NCBI GenBank assembly: GCA_017305635.1
Contig: JAFKKF010000011.1
Location: 140,558-204,557, forward strand
Source: Hyphomicrobiales bacterium
GTDB taxonomy: Bacteria > Pseudomonadota > Alphaproteobacteria > Rhizobiales > Kaistiaceae
DNA length: 64,000 nucleotides
Reading direction: 5' to 3'
This document shows, one piece after another, positions 52,989-61,738 of this stretch. The notes below the pieces were generated by a model, which saw nothing but the letters and a program-made list of their open reading frames with translations, had not been told where the DNA came from and did no database searches. Each line of letters begins with the position of its first letter. The stretch's first letter is position 1. The translations under genes were made by a program, and so were the position numbers.

Positions 52989-54326
52989 CTAATACAGCTC
53001 CAGATACTCGTTGGTCTCCCAGTCCGTCACATGGGAATGGAACCGGTTGAGCTCGAACCGCTTGATCGCCACGAACGTCCTGACGAAATCCTCCCCGAGA
53101 TAGTCCCCGAGCACCGTATCCGCCTCGAGCGCATCGAGCGCCGCGTCGAGCGTCTGGGGAAAGCGCTGCAGGTCGGGATTGTCCTCGCTGGTCGTCGTCC
53201 GCGACTGCCCGCGGAGCTTCGCCTTCGCCTCGACCCCGGCGAGCCCCCCCGCCAGCACGCCGGCCGCGAGCAGGTACGGATTGCTCACCGCCGAGCCGCC
53301 GCGCATCTCGATATGCGTGCGCTCGTCATGGGTCGACTTGATCCTCACCATCGCCGAGCGATCCTGCTCACCCCACGAGATATTGGATGGCGCGAAGGTA
53401 TAGGGCTTCACCCGGTGGTAGCAGTTGGGCGTCGGGTTGATCAGCGGCATCATGCCGGCGCCGTGCTGGAGCACCCCCTCGGTGAAGGACTTGCCGAGCG
53501 GCGACAGGCTCACCTCGTCCTTGGCGTCGAGGAAGGCGTTCCTGCCCGTCTTCCGGTCGAGCAAGCTGATGTGCAGGTGGCAGCCGCTCCCCGAATGTCC
53601 GGCGAAAGGCTTCGCCATGAAGGTCGCGATCAGCCCGTTCCGGTGCGCCAGCTCCTTCATCGCGTTCTTGAAGGCGAAAGCCTTGTCGACGCCCTCCATG
53701 TTCTTCGCCGGGCCGTAATTCGTCTCGAACTGCCCGCCGCCGTACTCGCAATTATGCGTGATCACGTCGATGCCATAGGCCCGCAACGTCGGCACCAGGT
53801 TGTCGAGGAACGGCGTGTACTGGTTCCTCACCGTATGGAAGATGTGGATGCCCTCGAAGAGCCGCTGCCGCGTCTCCGCCGAGAGCAGGTAGTACTCGTA
53901 TTCGTGGCCGAGGAAGACGTCGTAGCCGAGGGCGTTCGCCCGCTTCACCAATTCGGCGAAGACAAAGCGCGGCGACATCCGCTGCGGCGTCCCGTGATAC
54001 CAGTAGCCGAGGCAGACGACGCTCGCCGTCGCCGGCACCCACGGGATGACGCGGAGCGACCCCGGATCGGGGAAGAGCAGCTGGTCGGCATAGTTCTGCT
54101 GCGTATGCAGCCCGCTCGCCGGCACCACGTTGGACGAGGTGTCGAGCCCGAGCACGCCGCCATAGAAGTTGAGCCCGTCGCGCGCATAGCCCTCGACCTT
54201 GTCGATCGGGACCGTCTTCGAGCGCGACACGCCCGCCATGTCCGGCAGCTCGAAGCGCAGATACTCGATGCCTTCCCGCTTCAGCGCCTGCATCATCCCG
54301 GCTATCGCATCCGGCTTCTTCGCCAT
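52989..54326 (-). CDS. glutamine synthetase family ligase
   Basis: A 445-residue GS-fold enzyme. GHEYEYYLLSAETRQ, EYGGGQFETNYGPA, GSGCHLHISL and NPYLLAAGVLAG match the GS metal- and ATP-binding blocks. RMRGGSAVSN-type regions replace the plain GS form, and the adenylylation Tyr loop is not evident. The family includes gamma-glutamylpolyamine synthetases (PuuA/GlnT-like), which join glutamate to amines. The closest context is a branched-chain-type ABC transporter upstream (96 bp), so ligation of an imported amine is likely. Confidence 0.88.
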   Translation of the reverse strand: MAKKPDAIAGMMQALKREGIEYLRFELPDMAGVSRSKTVPIDKVEGYARDGLNFYGGVLGLDTSSNVVPASGLHTQQNYADQLLFPDPGSLRVIPWVPATASVVCLGYWYHGTPQRMSPRFVFAELVKRANALGYDVFLGHEYEYYLLSAETRQRLFEGIHIFHTVRNQYTPFLDNLVPTLRAYGIDVITHNCEYGGGQFETNYGPAKNMEGVDKAFAFKNAMKELAHRNGLIATFMAKPFAGHSGSGCHLHISLLDRKTGRNAFLDAKDEVSLSPLGKSFTEGVLQHGAGMMPLINPTPNCYHRVKPYTFAPSNISWGEQDRSAMVRIKSTHDERTHIEMRGGSAVSNPYLLAAGVLAGGLAGVEAKAKLRGQSRTTTSEDNPDLQRFPQTLDAALDALEADTVLGDYLGEDFVRTFVAIKRFELNRFHSHVTDWETNEYLELY

Positions 54327-54351
54327 GTCCCGTCCCCGCTACGCCATCATC

Positions 54352-54374
54352 ATGGCCGGGCGTGTCCCGGCCAT
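54352..54374. repeat. short palindromic repeat (REP-like hairpin)
   Basis: ATGGCCGGG (54352-54360), a CGTGT loop, and CCCGGCCAT (54366-54374): a perfect 9-bp stem. The same hairpin sequence is common between genes in Hyphomicrobiales genomes. It lies between the binding-protein and GS-like genes and may end or stabilise the transporter mRNA. Confidence 0.65.
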
Positions 54375-54422
54375 CCACGTCTCGTTGACGGGGAGCGGCC
54401 CCGCCGCTCCCCGACGCAGCCT

Positions 54423-55586
54423 CTATGGCGCCGGGATGAAGGTCGGCTTCACCTCGCCGGCGAGGAAGAGCTTCTCGTCCTTCACGCCGATCATGGTCAC
54501 CGTCTTCGCCGGCACGCGCACGTCCTTCGGGAAGGTGATCGAGCCGGTAATGCCCGCGAACCCGTCGGTCGCCGCGATCGCGTCGCGGATCTTCGCCGGA
54601 TCGGTCGAGCCGGCGCGGGTGATCGCGTCGGCGATGAGGCCGAGCGTGTCATAGCCGAGCGCGGCGAAGGCGTTTTCCGGGTCCATGCCGTAGGCCGCCT
54701 TGTAGTCGGTATAGAACTTCTGGATGCCCGGCGTGGAATCGGCGGCCATGTAGGCGTGGGTCGAGTAGTAGACGTCGTTCGACGCCTTGCCGCCGACCTG
54801 GGTGAGCAGCGGCGTGTCGTAACCGTCGCCGCCGACGATCGGCTGCGTGATGCCCGCCTGGCGCATCTGCTTGACGATCAGGCCGATGTCGTCCGGCATG
54901 GCCGAGACATAGACCACGTCCGGCTTGGCGCCCGCCTTGATCTTGGTGATCTGCGCGGTGAACGTCTTGTCGCCGCTCTTGTAGTCGTCCCGGCCGATGA
55001 TCGTGCCGCCATTATGCGTGAAGGCTTCCTCGAAGTACTTGGCGAGCAGGGTCGTGTATTCGGTCGAGTTGTCGCGGAGCAGGTAGACGTTCTTGCCCGC
55101 GAGCTTGCCGGCGACGAACTCGGCGCCCGCCGCCGCCTGCACGTTGTCGCCGAAGCAGGCGAGGAACACCTGGTCGCCGATCTGCTCGGGCAGCTTCGGC
55201 GAGGTCGCGCCCGGGGTGATGAAGGGCACGCCGGCCTGCTGGAAGATCGGGCCGAGCGCCAGCACCGAATCGGAATCGGTGAAGCCGAAGGCGACCGGCA
55301 CCTTGTCCTGGTTGATCAGCTGCGAGGCGACGCTCGCGATCACCGTCGGGTCGGTCTTGGTGTCGTAGATGACGAGCTCGAGCTTCTTGCCGAGCACGCC
55401 GCCGGCATCGTTGATCTCCTTCAGCTTCAGCTTGGCGCCGTTCAGCGCCGGCGCATCGAGCGAGGAGAGCGCCCCGGTGACGTTGAAGGGCGCGCCGATC
55501 TTGATCGTGTCGTCGGCGGCATAGGCCGAAGTGGCAAGGCCCGCGGCGAGCGCGAGGCCGATGGCAAAACGCATCTCAGGTCGCAT
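54423..55586 (-). CDS. branched-chain-amino-acid-type ABC substrate-binding protein
   Basis: A 387-residue periplasmic protein of the LivJ/LivK family. ATG at 55586 with GAGAGGG 8 bases upstream; the signal is MRPEMRFAIGLALAAGLATS, cleaved near AYA. IKIGAPFNVTGALSSLDAPA, VPFITPGATSPKLPE and NSTEYTTLLAKYFEEAF match the peripla_BP_6 fold. Ligands in the family range from Leu/Ile/Val to amides, urea and aromatic acids. The GS-like ligases and hydrolases nearby favour an amine or amide. Confidence 0.9.
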   Translation of the reverse strand: MRPEMRFAIGLALAAGLATSAYAADDTIKIGAPFNVTGALSSLDAPALNGAKLKLKEINDAGGVLGKKLELVIYDTKTDPTVIASVASQLINQDKVPVAFGFTDSDSVLALGPIFQQAGVPFITPGATSPKLPEQIGDQVFLACFGDNVQAAAGAEFVAGKLAGKNVYLLRDNSTEYTTLLAKYFEEAFTHNGGTIIGRDDYKSGDKTFTAQITKIKAGAKPDVVYVSAMPDDIGLIVKQMRQAGITQPIVGGDGYDTPLLTQVGGKASNDVYYSTHAYMAADSTPGIQKFYTDYKAAYGMDPENAFAALGYDTLGLIADAITRAGSTDPAKIRDAIAATDGFAGITGSITFPKDVRVPAKTVTMIGVKDEKLFLAGEVKPTFIPAP

Positions 55587-55605
55587 GGTTCTTTCCCTCT
55601 CTGTT

Positions 55606-56628
55606 TCAGGCACGCTTACGCTTCACGAACCGTCCGAGGCCGAATTCCCGATCGCCCATGATGCCGCTCGGACGGAAGATCATGATCAGGATGAAGATGA
55701 TCCCGAGGACGATCTGGCTCGCCCCGTAGAGGGGCGGAATGGCAAAGGCGCCGAAGTCGAGCCCGCGCTCCAGGTTGCGCAGCACCTCGCTCAGCACCGT
55801 CACGACCACGACGCCGACGAGGGCGCCGCTTATGCTCTGCATGCCGCCGATGACGAGCATGCTGATCAGCGCGAAAGTATAGGCCATGTAGAAGCTCGCC
55901 GGCGAGAACGAACCGAGATAGTGGCCGTAGAGCGAGCCGCCGACGCCGGCGAAGAAGGCGCCGAGCGTGAAGGCCGAGAGCCGCGCCGGCAGCACCTTGA
56001 TGCCGACCGCCCGCGCCGCGATCACGTCCTCGCGCACGGAAAGATAGCGCCGCCCGGTCGGCGAATAGACGACGCGGGCAAGCACGATGACGGTCACGAC
56101 CAGCCATCCGGCCGCCCAGCGAAGAGTCGTCTCCAGCGGCACGCCGGTGAAGGTTCGCGCGCCGCGCGTGAAGTCGACCGCGTTGATCAGCACCACGTTG
56201 ACGATGATGAGGAAGCCGAGCGTGGCGACCGAGACGAAATAGCCCGAAAGCCGCATCAGCGGCGCGCCCACCACCAGCGCCAGCACCACGCAGACGAGCC
56301 CGGCGACGATGGTGGCCGGCAGGAAGGGAAGCGTGATCCCGGAGAGCCAGCCGGGCAGGTCCGGGAGATACGAGTGCTTGGCGGCCTGCGACAGCGACAG
56401 GATGCCGGAGACGTAGGCGCCGACCGCGACGAAGCCGACATGGCCGAGCGAGAAGACGCCTGTGAAGCCATTGCCGAGGCCCATCGAGGCGACAAGGACG
56501 CCGCTGATGCACATCACGATGACGACGCGCACGATATAGTCGTTGACGAGCTGCGGCAGGATCGCGACCAGCCCGGCGACAACGGCCACCGCCACGATGG
56601 TCGCGACGAAGGCGGCGGCGCGGCTCAC
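55606..56628 (-). CDS. livM: branched-chain-type ABC permease LivM
   Basis: A 340-residue permease. The GTG at 56628 has AGGAGGTG 5 bases upstream and overlaps the LivH stop (GTGA). About 9 helices; GNGFTGVFSLGHVGFVAVGA is the LivM signature near the start, and DVIAARAVGIKVLPARLSAF is the EAA-like coupling loop. The C-terminus ends in basic residues (VKRKRA). Partner of the LivH permease. Confidence 0.92.
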   Translation of the reverse strand: MSRAAAFVATIVAVAVVAGLVAILPQLVNDYIVRVVIVMCISGVLVASMGLGNGFTGVFSLGHVGFVAVGAYVSGILSLSQAAKHSYLPDLPGWLSGITLPFLPATIVAGLVCVVLALVVGAPLMRLSGYFVSVATLGFLIIVNVVLINAVDFTRGARTFTGVPLETTLRWAAGWLVVTVIVLARVVYSPTGRRYLSVREDVIAARAVGIKVLPARLSAFTLGAFFAGVGGSLYGHYLGSFSPASFYMAYTFALISMLVIGGMQSISGALVGVVVVTVLSEVLRNLERGLDFGAFAIPPLYGASQIVLGIIFILIMIFRPSGIMGDREFGLGRFVKRKRA

Positions 56629-57527
56629 AGCTTCACCTCCTGCGTCCGGTTGAGGAGCCCGTTCGGCCGGAAGAGGAGGAAGGCGATCAGCAGCGCGAAG
56701 ACGATGGCGTCGCGATAGGGCGAGACCTCCGAGGGCAGGAAGGCGACGATGAAGACCTCCAGCGCGCCGAGGATGTAGCCGCCGAGGAGCGCCCCGGCGA
56801 TCGAGCCGAAGCCGCCGATGATGGCCGCGACGAAGGCCTTGAGGAGCGGCGTGAAGCCCATGTCGGGCTCGACGATGCCCGATTGCGCTGCCCAGAGGAT
56901 GCCGGCAAGGCCGGCGAAGCCGGAAGCAATGGCGAAGGCGACGATGATCAGCTTGTTGACGTCGAGCCCGACGAGCTGCGCCGCGCCGAGATCCTCCGCC
57001 GCCGCCCGCATGCCGAGCCCGGCATCGGTCCGCGTCACGAACCAGCCGAGGAAGCCGAGCGACACGGCCGTGAGCACGATGGTCGCGACATTGATCTGCG
57101 TGAAGGTGATCTGCCCGTCGTAGAACTGCAGCGCCTCGTTCATCCAGTCCGGGATCGGGAAGTTGCGCGGGCTCGACGAGAAAACGAGGATGCCGAGGTT
57201 TTCGAGGATGTAGGTGACCGCGAGGCTGGTGAGCAGCAGCGTCACGTCGGCCGAGCCGCGCACCGGGCGATAGGCGGTGCGCTCCACGATCACGCCGGCG
57301 ATCGCGCCGATGGCGATGCCGCCGAGGAAGGCGAGCCCGAACGGCAGGCCGAGCCAGCCGAGCACGAGCGTGCCGAAGGCGCCGACCATCATCATGTCGC
57401 CATGGGCGAAGTTGGTCATCCTGAGGATGCCGAAGACCATCGACAGCCCGATCGCCACCAGCGCGTAGAGGCTGCCGAGGCTGATGGCGTTGATCACCTG
57501 CTGGGCGATGTAGAAGCCGGTGTTCAT
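56625..57527 (-). CDS. livH: branched-chain-type ABC permease LivH
   Basis: A 300-residue permease; start at 57527 (MNTGFYIAQQVINAISLGSL). SLYALVAIGLSMVFGILRMT and NFAHGDMMMVGAFG are the LivH marks, and AAAEDLGAAQLVGLDVNKLI is the coupling loop. IIGGFGSIAGALLGGYILGA completes the transport core. The long upstream frame to 57824 is inside a repeat region and lacks a start signal. The gene follows LivF after 196 bases that hold a palindromic repeat. Confidence 0.92.
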   Translation of the reverse strand: MNTGFYIAQQVINAISLGSLYALVAIGLSMVFGILRMTNFAHGDMMMVGAFGTLVLGWLGLPFGLAFLGGIAIGAIAGVIVERTAYRPVRGSADVTLLLTSLAVTYILENLGILVFSSSPRNFPIPDWMNEALQFYDGQITFTQINVATIVLTAVSLGFLGWFVTRTDAGLGMRAAAEDLGAAQLVGLDVNKLIIVAFAIASGFAGLAGILWAAQSGIVEPDMGFTPLLKAFVAAIIGGFGSIAGALLGGYILGALEVFIVAFLPSEVSPYRDAIVFALLIAFLLFRPNGLLNRTQEVKL

Positions 57528-57555
57528 CGCGCGGCTCCCCGTGCAGTCGAGCCAT

Positions 57556-57692
57556 TTCCTCCCCTGTCGCGATAGCGACGGGGGAGGGGGACCGCCGAAG
57601 GCGGTGGTGGGGGCGCATGAAGGGCGCGGCGTCCGATGGCCGCCCCCTCCACCATGCTTCGCATGGCCCCCCTCCCCCGCTTCGCAGGGGAG
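57556..57692. repeat. palindromic intergenic repeat, copy B
   Basis: Two facing half-elements: TTTCCTCCCC...GGGGGAGGGGGACC and CGCCGAAGGCG (57556-57620), then CGCCCCCTCCACCATGCTTC...GCAGGGGAGG (57638-57692). The second half matches the 61583-61722 element; the first is its complement. Lies between livF and livH in the same operon. Confidence 0.7.
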
Positions 57693-57723
57693 GCAATCGC
57701 GGCCATGTTGAGCGATCCCACCA

Positions 57724-58479
57724 TCACCCCCGCGCTCCCAGATAGGCCGCCGCGACCTCCTCATAGTTCGCGCGCAGCTCGGACGCCGCACCCGACAGCG
57801 CGATCTCGCCGGTGCGGAGCACATAGGCCCGGTCGGCGAGGCCGAGCGCGGTGGTGATGTTCTGCTCGACCAGCAGCATGGTCACGCCCTGCGCCTTCAG
57901 TTCCGCAAGCGTCTTAAAGATCGACACGATGACCAGCGGCGCGAGGCCGAGCGACGGCTCGTCGAGGAGCAGGAGCTTCGGCTTCGCCATCAGCGCGCGG
58001 CCGAGCGCCAGCATCTGCTGCTCGCCGCCGGACAGGGTGCCGGCCGCCTGCCCCATGCGCTCGCGGAGGCGAGGAAAGAGCGCGTAGACCCCTTCGCGAT
58101 CCGCCTCCATGGTCGAGCGGTCCGGTCGCGCCGCCGCCCCGAGGCGAAGGTTCTCGGCAACACTGAGCGACCCGAAGACGCGCCGCCCCTCGGGGCTATG
58201 CGCGATGCCGAGGCGGACGATGCGCGCTGGCGGCAGCCGGTCGATGCGCTCGTCCGCGAAGCTGATCGCGCCGGCACGCGGCCGGATCAGGCCGGAAATG
58301 GTGCGCAGCATCGTCGACTTGCCGGCACCGTTGGCGCCGAGCAGCGCCACCACCTCGCCCGCCTTCACGTCGAGGCTGATGCCCCTGATCGCGGCGACCG
58401 CGCCGTAGTTCACCTTCAGCCCGTCGACCGAAAGGATCGTCTCCTCCCCGGGTGCCAGGGGCGGCGCGAGCCTAGGCAT
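57724..58479 (-). CDS. livF: branched-chain-type ABC ATP-binding protein LivF
   Basis: A 251-residue ATPase; ATG at 58479 with GGGAGGTG 10 bases upstream. Walker A is GANGAGKS (48-55), the signature is LSGGEQQML, and Walker B is LLLLDEPSLGL. GIAHSPEGRRVFGSLSVAEN is the LivF-type segment after the Q-loop, and LLVEQN the H-loop region. It overlaps LivG by 8 bases. LivF and LivG form the ATPase pair for the LivHM channel. Confidence 0.93.
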   Translation of the reverse strand: MPRLAPPLAPGEETILSVDGLKVNYGAVAAIRGISLDVKAGEVVALLGANGAGKSTMLRTISGLIRPRAGAISFADERIDRLPPARIVRLGIAHSPEGRRVFGSLSVAENLRLGAAARPDRSTMEADREGVYALFPRLRERMGQAAGTLSGGEQQMLALGRALMAKPKLLLLDEPSLGLAPLVIVSIFKTLAELKAQGVTMLLVEQNITTALGLADRAYVLRTGEIALSGAASELRANYEEVAAAYLGARG

Positions 58480-59260
58480 GCCCAAGGTACACCTCCCTGA
58501 CCTGCGGGTTCGCCTGCACCTCGGCCGGCGTCCCCTCGAAGATGCGCTCCCCGTAGGCGAGCACCTGGATGCGCTCGCAGAGGTTCATGATCAGGTCCAT
58601 GTCGTGCTCGACCACGATGATCGCGACGCCGTAGCGGTCGCGGATCAGGCGGATGAGATCGAGGATGCCGCGCGTCTCCGTGCTGTCCATGCCCGCTGCC
58701 GGCTCGTCGAGCATCAGGAGCCTCGGCCGCGTCGCCAGCGCCCGGATCAGCTCCAGCCGCCGCTGGTCGCCATAGGCGAGCTCGCTCGCCCGCGTCCCGG
58801 CGCGCGCCGTGAGCCCGACGAGGTCGAGGAGCTCGTCCGTGATCGCGTCCGTCGCCCGTGCCGCGGCATGGAGCCGCGGCGTTCCGAGAAGCGCGTCGAA
58901 CATGCCGGAGGGGTGGCGGAGCTGCGCCGCGGCGCGCACGTTCTCCTCCACCGTCAGCGCCTTGAGGAGCCGCGTTCCCTGGAAGGTGCGCGCGATGCCG
59001 AGGCGCACGATGTCGGCCGCCGCCATGCGCTCGATCGGCTCGCCGGCGAAGGTGACCGATCCCGCATTCGGCCGCTGGAACCCGGTGACGACGTTGAAGA
59101 AGGTGCTCTTGCCGGAGCCGTTCGGCCCGATCACGCCGACGATCTCGCGCGGCCGGACGATGATCTCGTGATTCTTCAGCGCGACGAGGCTGCGGAAAGC
59201 CTTGGTCAGCCCGCGCGTTTCAAGGAGCGTCCCCGTGCCGTCGGAAGCGGCGATCGACAA
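58472..59260 (-). CDS. livG: branched-chain-type ABC ATP-binding protein LivG
   Basis: A 262-residue ATPase; TTG start at 59260 with AGGA about 10 bases upstream. Walker A GPNGSGKS is at 45-52, the family LivG insert is GIARTFQGTRLLKALTVEEN, and RLLMLDEPAAGMDSTETRGI is Walker B and D loop. VEHDMDLIMNLCERIQVLAY is the H-loop region. The signature is LAYGDQRRLEL rather than LSGGQQ, normal in LivG. First gene of the operon, divergent from the RpiR regulator. Confidence 0.92.
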   Translation of the reverse strand: MSIAASDGTGTLLETRGLTKAFRSLVALKNHEIIVRPREIVGVIGPNGSGKSTFFNVVTGFQRPNAGSVTFAGEPIERMAAADIVRLGIARTFQGTRLLKALTVEENVRAAAQLRHPSGMFDALLGTPRLHAAARATDAITDELLDLVGLTARAGTRASELAYGDQRRLELIRALATRPRLLMLDEPAAGMDSTETRGILDLIRLIRDRYGVAIIVVEHDMDLIMNLCERIQVLAYGERIFEGTPAEVQANPQVREVYLGHA

Positions 59261-59284
59261 GACTTCTGTTTCCTGTCCTTGCTT

Positions 59285-59332
59285 CTGTAATAAAAACTTC
59301 CATAGTGGGGGGACGGTGTCAAACCTGTAATA
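59285..59332. promoter_or_regulatory. direct repeats, candidate RpiR operator
   Basis: CTGTAATA occurs at 59285-59292 and again at 59325-59332, exactly 40 bases apart (four helical turns). They lie in the 104-base AT-rich gap between livG (minus) and the RpiR regulator (plus), so one bound regulator could control both directions. Confidence 0.5.
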
Positions 59333-59364
59333 TGCGCAACTGCGGGAAAAATGCGCTCAGTCTG

Positions 59365-60261
59365 ATGGCACGACCGCAAGGCGATACCCGGGCGACGGCG
59401 GAAGGAAGGACGGTCGCGGAGATGATCCGCGCGAGCCTCGGCCGGCTGACGCCGACCGAGAAGCGCCCCGCCCTCGCGCTCCTCGCCAGCTATCCCGTCG
59501 CCGGGCTCGAGACGGTGGCGCGCTTTGCCGAGCGCTCCGGCGTCAGCGGGCCGACCGTGCTCCGCCTCGTCGCCAAGCTCGGCCTGCCGAGCTACCTCGA
59601 CTTCCAGAAGCGGCTTCGCGACGAGCTCGAATTGCGCGGCCAGGCGCCGCTCGCCAAGGCTCCCCCGCCGGAGCGGAAGGCGAAGAAGAGGAGCGACTTC
59701 CTCGGCACCTATGCCTCGGCGATCGTCGACAACATCGAGCGCTCCGTCGCCGACGTCTCGCGCGCCGATTTCGATTCCGTCGCCGATCTGCTTTCCGACC
59801 CGCGCCGGCGCATCCTTCTCCTCGGCGGCCGCTTCACCTCCTCGCTCGCCACCCACTTCTACCTGCATCTTCGCGAGCTGCGTCCGCGCGTCGAGTTGGT
59901 GAGCGGCCAGACTGCCGCCTGGGTCGAGCATCTTCTCGATGCCGGCCGCAACGACGTGCTCGTCGTCTTCGACATCCGCCGCTTCCAGGACGACGTCGTC
60001 GCCTTTGCCCGCGAGGCCGCCGCCACCGGGGCCCGCGTCGTCCTCTTCACCGACACCTGGGTCTCGCCGATCGCGGCGGTCGCCACCCATGTTTTCGCCA
60101 TGCGCACCTCGATGCCGTCGAGCTGGGAATCCTTCGCCGCGCTCTCCGCCCTGGTCGAGGCGCTGGTCGTGCGCGTCCACGAGCGTCGCTGGGGCGATTC
60201 CAGGCGTCGCATGGAGCGTCTCGAGGCGTTTCGCACCCATCTCACCGCTGGGAATCCATGA
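59365..60261 (+). CDS. MurR/RpiR family transcriptional regulator
   Basis: A 298-residue protein; start at 59365 (MARPQGDTRATAEGRTVAEM). The N-terminal HTH_6 domain has LASYPVAGLETVARFAERSG and SGPTVLRLVAKLGLPSYLDF. After a linker, a SIS (sugar isomerase) domain follows with ILLLGGRFTSSLATHFYLHL and VLVVFDIRRFQDDVVAFARE; this domain senses a phosphosugar or amine-derived ligand. The start of the GS-like gene overlaps its stop (ATGA). It likely regulates itself, that gene and the divergent transporter. Confidence 0.9.
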   Translation: MARPQGDTRATAEGRTVAEMIRASLGRLTPTEKRPALALLASYPVAGLETVARFAERSGVSGPTVLRLVAKLGLPSYLDFQKRLRDELELRGQAPLAKAPPPERKAKKRSDFLGTYASAIVDNIERSVADVSRADFDSVADLLSDPRRRILLLGGRFTSSLATHFYLHLRELRPRVELVSGQTAAWVEHLLDAGRNDVLVVFDIRRFQDDVVAFAREAAATGARVVLFTDTWVSPIAAVATHVFAMRTSMPSSWESFAALSALVEALVVRVHERRWGDSRRRMERLEAFRTHLTAGNP

Positions 60262-61565
60262 TCCGCGAGCCCCTCGTCTTCGTCGCCACCTGCGAGATCG
60301 CCGGCCGCGTCCGCGGCAAGGGATTTCCGCTCAAGGATTTGAAATCACGGATGAAATCCGGGGTCGGCTGGGTTCCGACCAATACCATGATCTCGTGCTT
60401 CGGCCCGATCGCCGACACCCCTTTCGGCGCCACCGGCGACCTCATCCTTGTCCCCGACGAATCCACCAGGGTCGAGGTCGATTTCGGCGACGGAACCGCG
60501 GCGGAGCGCTGGTTTCTGGGCGATATCCGGCTGACCGACGGCAGCCCGTGGGAATGTTGTCCCCGCCATTTCCTGAAGCGGGCGCTGGCGGAACTCGATG
60601 AAGTCGCCGGCCTCCAGCTCTATTCCTCCTTCGAGCAGGAATTCATGCTCGAATCCGTCGAGGACCGCCCCGGTGCGCCCTACAGCCTCGACGCTTGGCG
60701 CCGCCAGGGAAGCTTCGGCGAGACCTTCATCGCCGCGATGCGCGCCGCCGGCGTCGAGCCGGACTCGTTCCTCCCGGAATACGGCGCCCGCCAATATGAG
60801 GTGACCTGCGCTCCGGCCCTCGGCGTGACGGCCGCGGACGATGCGATAAAGGTGCGGGAAATGGCCCGCGCCACTGCGAATCGGTGTGCGAATCGCGCGA
60901 CCTTCTCGCCGATCCTCGACCCGAACGGCACCGGCAACGGCGTCCACATCCACTTCTCGTTCCGCGACCGCGCCGGCAGGCCCGCGACCCACGATCCCGC
61001 CGGTATCGCCGGGCTGACGACGACCGCCGCGCATTTCATGGCCGGGATCATCGCCCACATGCCGGCGATCACGGCCGTCACCGCGCCGAGCACGGTCTCC
61101 TATGTCCGGCTCCGCCCCAACCGGTGGGCGCCGACCTTCGCCTATCTCGCCGACCGCGACCGCGAGGCGAGCCTCCGCGTCTGCCCGGTGCTCTCGCTGC
61201 CCGGCGTCGATGCGGGCAAGAGCTACAATGTCGAGTTCCGTGTCTGCGACGCCGCCGCGAGCCCCTATCTCGCACTGGGCGCGCTCGTCCATGCCGGCGT
61301 CGACGGCATCCGCCGCAAGCTGCCGCTGACGCCCGCTTCCGGTGTCGCGGCGATGAGCGACGAAGCGCGCGAGGCCACCGGCATCCGCCCCCTGCCCCGC
61401 ACGCTCGGCAAGGCGCTCGACGCGCTGGAGCACGACGCGGCGGCGAAGGAATGGTTCGGCACCACCTATCTCGACGCCTATCTCCGCCACAAGCGCGCCG
61501 AGATCAGGATGCTCGACGGCCTCGACGAGGCCGAGCAATGCCGGCGCTACGGAGCGAGCTATTGA
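60258..61565 (+). CDS. glutamine synthetase family protein
   Basis: A 435-residue GS-fold protein, unlike the first in sequence. YSSFEQEFMLE and YGARQYEVTCAPALG hold metal-binding Glu residues, GTGNGVHIHFSFRD the GS His block and RPNRWAPTFAYLADRDREAS the phosphate-binding Arg. NVEFRVCDAAASPYLALGAL ends the core. It is cotranscribed with the RpiR regulator. It probably makes a gamma-glutamyl amide from an amine rather than glutamine, as in amine-catabolic relatives; the amine is unknown. Confidence 0.87.
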   Translation: MIREPLVFVATCEIAGRVRGKGFPLKDLKSRMKSGVGWVPTNTMISCFGPIADTPFGATGDLILVPDESTRVEVDFGDGTAAERWFLGDIRLTDGSPWECCPRHFLKRALAELDEVAGLQLYSSFEQEFMLESVEDRPGAPYSLDAWRRQGSFGETFIAAMRAAGVEPDSFLPEYGARQYEVTCAPALGVTAADDAIKVREMARATANRCANRATFSPILDPNGTGNGVHIHFSFRDRAGRPATHDPAGIAGLTTTAAHFMAGIIAHMPAITAVTAPSTVSYVRLRPNRWAPTFAYLADRDREASLRVCPVLSLPGVDAGKSYNVEFRVCDAAASPYLALGALVHAGVDGIRRKLPLTPASGVAAMSDEAREATGIRPLPRTLGKALDALEHDAAAKEWFGTTYLDAYLRHKRAEIRMLDGLDEAEQCRRYGASY

Positions 61566-61582
61566 TAGCACCGTCGCCCGAC

Positions 61583-61722
61583 CGCGCCCCCTCCACCATG
61601 CTTCGCATGGTCCCCCTCCCCCGCTTCGCAGGGGAGGAACAAGGTCGCGACCTTCATGAAGGCGGCTCCTCCCCCGTCTACGGGGGAGGGGGACCGCGCG
61701 CTTGCGCGGTGGAGGGGGCGCG
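61583..61722. repeat. palindromic intergenic repeat, full copy with perfect terminal repeats
   Basis: A 140-base element bounded by perfect 15-base inverted repeats: CGCGCCCCCTCCACC (61583-61597) and GGTGGAGGGGGCGCG (61708-61722). Inside are several hairpins: CCATGC-ttc-GCATGG, CCTCCCC...GGGGAGG, AAGGTCGCGACCTT (61641-61654, perfect 14-base palindrome) and CCTCCCCCGT-ct-ACGGGGGAGG. It fills the gap between the GS-like and cysteine hydrolase genes and may act as a terminator. It has the form of a small MITE-like or mosaic intergenic element. Confidence 0.85.
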
Positions 61723-61738
61723 TGACGGCCGTCCCGAT

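Noticed and set aside
55606..57696. 696-residue frame that extends livM upstream
   Set aside because: The part before the GTG at 56628 reads through livH in the wrong frame. A strong AGGAGGTG before 56628 and the GTGA overlap set the true start.
61566..61738. Insertion sequence or CRISPR in the palindromic region
   Set aside because: There is no transposase frame and no regular spacer; the structure is nested hairpins with terminal inverted repeats, so it is listed as an intergenic repeat.
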